Shown: piece after piece, positions 5,395 to 7,474 of the stretch
How the letters are laid out: each line of letters begins with the position of its first letter
Position numbering within the stretch: position 1 is the stretch's first letter
Origin: Bryobacterales bacterium
Lineage (GTDB): Bacteria > Cyanobacteriota > Vampirovibrionia > Obscuribacterales > Obscuribacteraceae
Length of the DNA stretch: 7,474 nucleotides
Direction: 5' to 3'
Assembly (NCBI GenBank): GCA_903970295.1
Contig: CAJCHQ010000507.1
Coordinates: 1-7,474 of the forward strand
The notes under the pieces: generated by a model
Databases searched by the model: none
Seen by the model: only the letters and a program-made list of their open reading frames with translations
What the model was told of the DNA's origin: nothing
Program-made: the position numbers and the translations under genes

Positions 5395-6886
5395 TTCCTG
5401 GCCGGCTGTCTTGCCAGAAACTGTGCCGGCTAAGCCGATTAACGATTATAGTGGTGAACTATCTGCAGCCAACGTGCGGATGCTGAGCAATTTAACCAAG
5501 AAAATGCATTACAACTCGCATGTCGTGATCTTGCCTAGAGCAACCGACATAGGCTCAGCGGACAGTTTGGCGACTGACGCTTTCAATAAATGGCAGCTAG
5601 GAGCGAAAGATATTCTGTTGATAGTCGATTTGGATCATAGTACTGTCGGAAGCAGCATGGGTGCGTCGCTCGCCAATAAAGGCATAAGCACGGAATATGT
5701 GCGGCAAATGGTGCCGGCTCTGGGAGGCAAAAATGGCTTTAGCCGTGGCACTACTTACGGTACCATTGCCAGGGTCATGCGCGCCGTCGACCGCAGCGAG
5801 CGAGCAGCCTTACAAACCGCCGATGCTGGTGAGAATCCGGCGACCGTACCTGTAAGTTATTCAGGTGCTAATGCCTTTTCATCATTGGGCGTGTTCATGC
5901 TAGTTTCGTTTGTCGCAGTAATTATGATATTTAGGGTGCGCATCACCGCTGGCACGCGTCGAATGACTCTGAATAAAAGTGGCAAATTACAAATCGGTGA
6001 TAGCGACGATGCTGCTGACTTAAATGTGCAAGTGCCTCTGCGAGAATTCGCCAAGCGTGTTCACGTCAAAAATCCGGATGAAGATTACGATACGGCCGCC
6101 ACTTCCGCTCAGGGTTTGGCTGACGAAGTGATGCGCAAAGGTCGAATCAATACGGCTGAATTTCTCAAGAAACATTCTGACCAAATTAAAACAGGGCAGG
6201 TGAGCGGGGATAATGATTCGGCATTAGAGGCAAAATTCGGGCCGCCGCAGACTGAAGGGCATGCCACTTTCGCGCAATTAGGGACGGTAATAGCCGAGAG
6301 CGAATCGACTTTTGCAAATGTCGAACCCGCTGCGCCAGAGTCAGATCAGGCAAGGCAATTCGATGTTGCCGAGCAAGCCGAGACGAAGCCGACTAAGCCT
6401 GAGCTCGAACGTCGATTTCAAAGCGATCTGGGCAACTACGGCGACCAGATGGTCAAGGGCGACCGTGACCAGTCGGCAGATAATTCGTCAGCCGCGGCGC
6501 CAAACCTAGCATCAACTACTGCATCAGTTACTGCAGCAGCCGCTGCGCCCATACCATCATCATTTCTCGAAATGGCCCGAGAGCATACTTCGGCGTTGCC
6601 GCCGCCATCTCCTCAAAACCCTGCCTTACCGGGCGCGTTGTCGATGCCTGAAAGCCCAATAGATCAGGCCGAACTCGACTCGCCGTTGCTGAAAATGCCC
6701 GCGTCCCCCGCCTATAACCTCAATTCTTCCGGTGGCTTCCCTGATTACTCAACGACCACGGGGACATCCGGCGCAGAGGAGGCTTTGCCAGGGGCGCCGC
6801 AAAAAGCGGTGTTGTGCCCGAAATGCGGTGCTGAAAAGTCATCGGACTTCGCCTTTTGCCTCAAGTGTGGACAAATGTTTGTTTGA
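5387..6886 (+). CDS. TPM-domain membrane protein with C-terminal zinc ribbon
   Basis: 499 residues in four parts. Residues ~10-135 form a TPM (formerly DUF477) domain: PINDYSGELSAANVRMLSNL, then HVVILP, DAFNKWQLGAKDILLIVDLD and MGASLANKGISTEYVRQMVP. TPM proteins are mostly extracytoplasmic and linked to phosphatase-like activity or membrane-protein repair. Residues 164-182 (FSSLGVFMLVSFVAVIMIF) form one membrane segment followed by RVRITAGTRR, which by the positive-inside rule puts the C-terminus in the cytoplasm. Residues ~190-470 are a long acidic, then Ala/Pro/Ser-rich, linker. Residues 477-494 carry CPKC and CLKC eleven apart, a zinc ribbon. No signal peptide is present and the start is fixed, so export of the TPM domain would need the membrane segment to act as a reverse signal anchor; otherwise the domain is cytoplasmic. 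Translationally coupled to xdhC. A role in enzyme maturation or quality control is only a guess. Confidence 0.82.
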   Translation: MSNSWPAVLPETVPAKPINDYSGELSAANVRMLSNLTKKMHYNSHVVILPRATDIGSADSLATDAFNKWQLGAKDILLIVDLDHSTVGSSMGASLANKGISTEYVRQMVPALGGKNGFSRGTTYGTIARVMRAVDRSERAALQTADAGENPATVPVSYSGANAFSSLGVFMLVSFVAVIMIFRVRITAGTRRMTLNKSGKLQIGDSDDAADLNVQVPLREFAKRVHVKNPDEDYDTAATSAQGLADEVMRKGRINTAEFLKKHSDQIKTGQVSGDNDSALEAKFGPPQTEGHATFAQLGTVIAESESTFANVEPAAPESDQARQFDVAEQAETKPTKPELERRFQSDLGNYGDQMVKGDRDQSADNSSAAAPNLASTTASVTAAAAAPIPSSFLEMAREHTSALPPPSPQNPALPGALSMPESPIDQAELDSPLLKMPASPAYNLNSSGGFPDYSTTTGTSGAEEALPGAPQKAVLCPKCGAEKSSDFAFCLKCGQMFV

Positions 6887-6909
6887 ACTTTACGCCCAGT
6901 TGCTTATCG

Positions 6910-6928
6910 CCCGGATCTCTTAGCCGGG
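6910..6928 (+). terminator. Weak hairpin after the TPM gene, doubtful terminator
   Basis: CCCGG at 6910-6914 and CCGGG at 6924-6928 can form a five-pair GC stem with a nine-base loop, 23 bases after the TPM stop. No T-run follows, so intrinsic termination is doubtful. Confidence 0.25.
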
Positions 6929-6936
6929 TTCCAAGC

Positions 6937-6942
6937 TATACT
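6937..6942 (+). promoter_or_regulatory. Possible -10 element TATACT before the TPR gene
   Basis: TATACT matches five of six bases of the sigma-70 -10 consensus and lies about 75 bases before the favoured TPR gene start, after the preceding gene has ended. No convincing -35 box is found at 16-18 bases, so support is weak. Confidence 0.22.
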
Positions 6943-7017
6943 GTCTTGCCCTGCGTGCCGCTTGCTAGTGTCTGCGGACTCATCACATTGACGCATTTGC
7001 CTGAGAGCCTTTTTAAA

Positions 7018-7474
7018 TTGAGGCGGCGACTTCTCGCCGTGGCTTTTTGCCTTACATGTGCACCCGTATGGGCAGCGGACTCGGTCGAGATCGACGGTTT
7101 GACTGTGGCTCAGTTGCCGGCCATTTCCAACAAATGGAAGATCAGGCTAGATAGTAATTTTCCGATTGAGCACAGCAGCCAAAAAAAATCGCCAGGCAAA
7201 ACCAGCAAAGCTGTTGCTAAAGCCATCAACGCCGAGAGCGATCCGCTCAAAAAGGCGCGCATAGCGATCAAGGGAAATGATGACAGCGCTGCCATCGAGA
7301 TTTTGAATGCCGCAATTAAAGCCAATCCGAAAGACAGAGCTTTGTACGAAGAGCGCGGTCAATGCATGTTGCGCAATCGCCTCAACTACCAGGCGCTGCA
7401 AGATTTCACGAAAGCCTCCGAATTAGGGGCACCATCGGCGGTGTTGCTGCGAGAGCGGGCAAACGCTAATTTCT
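7018..7474 (+). CDS. Exported TPR-repeat protein, N-terminal part (3' end outside window)
   Basis: The frame is open to the right edge; about 152 residues are visible. From TTG 7018 the protein begins with three Arg, then the hydrophobic LLAVAFCLTCAPVWA, and a VWA-AD site suggesting signal-peptidase I cleavage after residue 19, so it is probably exported. A low-complexity Lys/Ser/Ala segment follows. From about residue 80 come tetratricopeptide-type helices: ARIAIKGNDDSAAIEILNAA, then IKANPKDRALYEERGQCMLR, then NYQALQDFTKASELGAPSAV. TPR arrays bind proteins; the partner is unknown. The start is uncertain: TTG 6997 and TTG 6988 are in frame and also give a plausible signal peptide, and no ATG is available. 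GAGAG at 7003-7007 slightly favours 7018. The gene lies 131 bp after the TPM gene in the same direction. Confidence 0.75.
   Translation, partial: MRRRLLAVAFCLTCAPVWAADSVEIDGLTVAQLPAISNKWKIRLDSNFPIEHSSQKKSPGKTSKAVAKAINAESDPLKKARIAIKGNDDSAAIEILNAAIKANPKDRALYEERGQCMLRNRLNYQALQDFTKASELGAPSAVLLRERANANF

Noticed and set aside
7018..7080. Lipoprotein signal at the start of the TPR protein
   Set aside because: The cysteine is preceded by Leu-Thr, and Thr at position -1 does not fit a lipobox; an ordinary signal peptidase I site after VWA fits better.

Overview
The window holds eight protein-coding genes or gene parts and no rRNA, tRNA, transposase or CRISPR array. It looks like an ordinary bacterial chromosome of moderate GC, with tight spacing and several apparent GTG or TTG starts. 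A DUF4388 (PATAN-type) protein, a TPM-domain protein with a C-terminal zinc ribbon and a TPR protein with a signal peptide together are reminiscent of the non-photosynthetic relatives of Cyanobacteria (Melainabacteria/Obscuribacterales). That is an impression from gene content, not a test, and Deltaproteobacteria-like or Acidobacteria-like lineages are not excluded.

Layout. (1) 1-1128, + strand: the C-terminal half of the molybdopterin-binding subunit of xanthine dehydrogenase (XdhB type), cut by the left edge and ending in an odd Asn-Gly-X-Ser repeat tail. (2) 1224-2471, +: a DUF4388 protein with a long Pro/Ala/Gln linker. (3) 2488-3033 and 3086-3901, - strand: a RimJ/RimL-type GNAT acetyltransferase and, upstream of it in the same direction, a DUF2071 protein (acetoacetate-decarboxylase-like fold). 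They probably form a two-gene unit. (4) 3960-4316, +: an ArsC/Spx-family thioredoxin-fold protein, divergent from the DUF2071 gene across about 58 bp that carries a near-perfect palindrome. (5) 4317-4512: a non-coding leader with a 21-codon ORF and mutually exclusive RNA pairings. (6) 4513-5394, +: XdhC, the Moco chaperone/insertase for xanthine dehydrogenase. (7) 5387-6886, +: a TPM-domain membrane protein whose start overlaps the end of xdhC. (8) about 7018 to the right edge, +: the N-terminal part of an exported TPR protein.

How they fit. XdhB and XdhC belong to one process, the maturation and activity of the molybdenum hydroxylase. Here they are separated by about 3.4 kb of unrelated genes on both strands, and xdhC is instead coupled to a TPM protein. 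The most unusual signal is the xdhC leader. A short ORF with a good Shine-Dalgarno sequence ends four bases before the apparent xdhC start, and the RNA around it can hide or expose the AGGTGG next to that start. This resembles an attenuator or switch, but it has been read only by eye.
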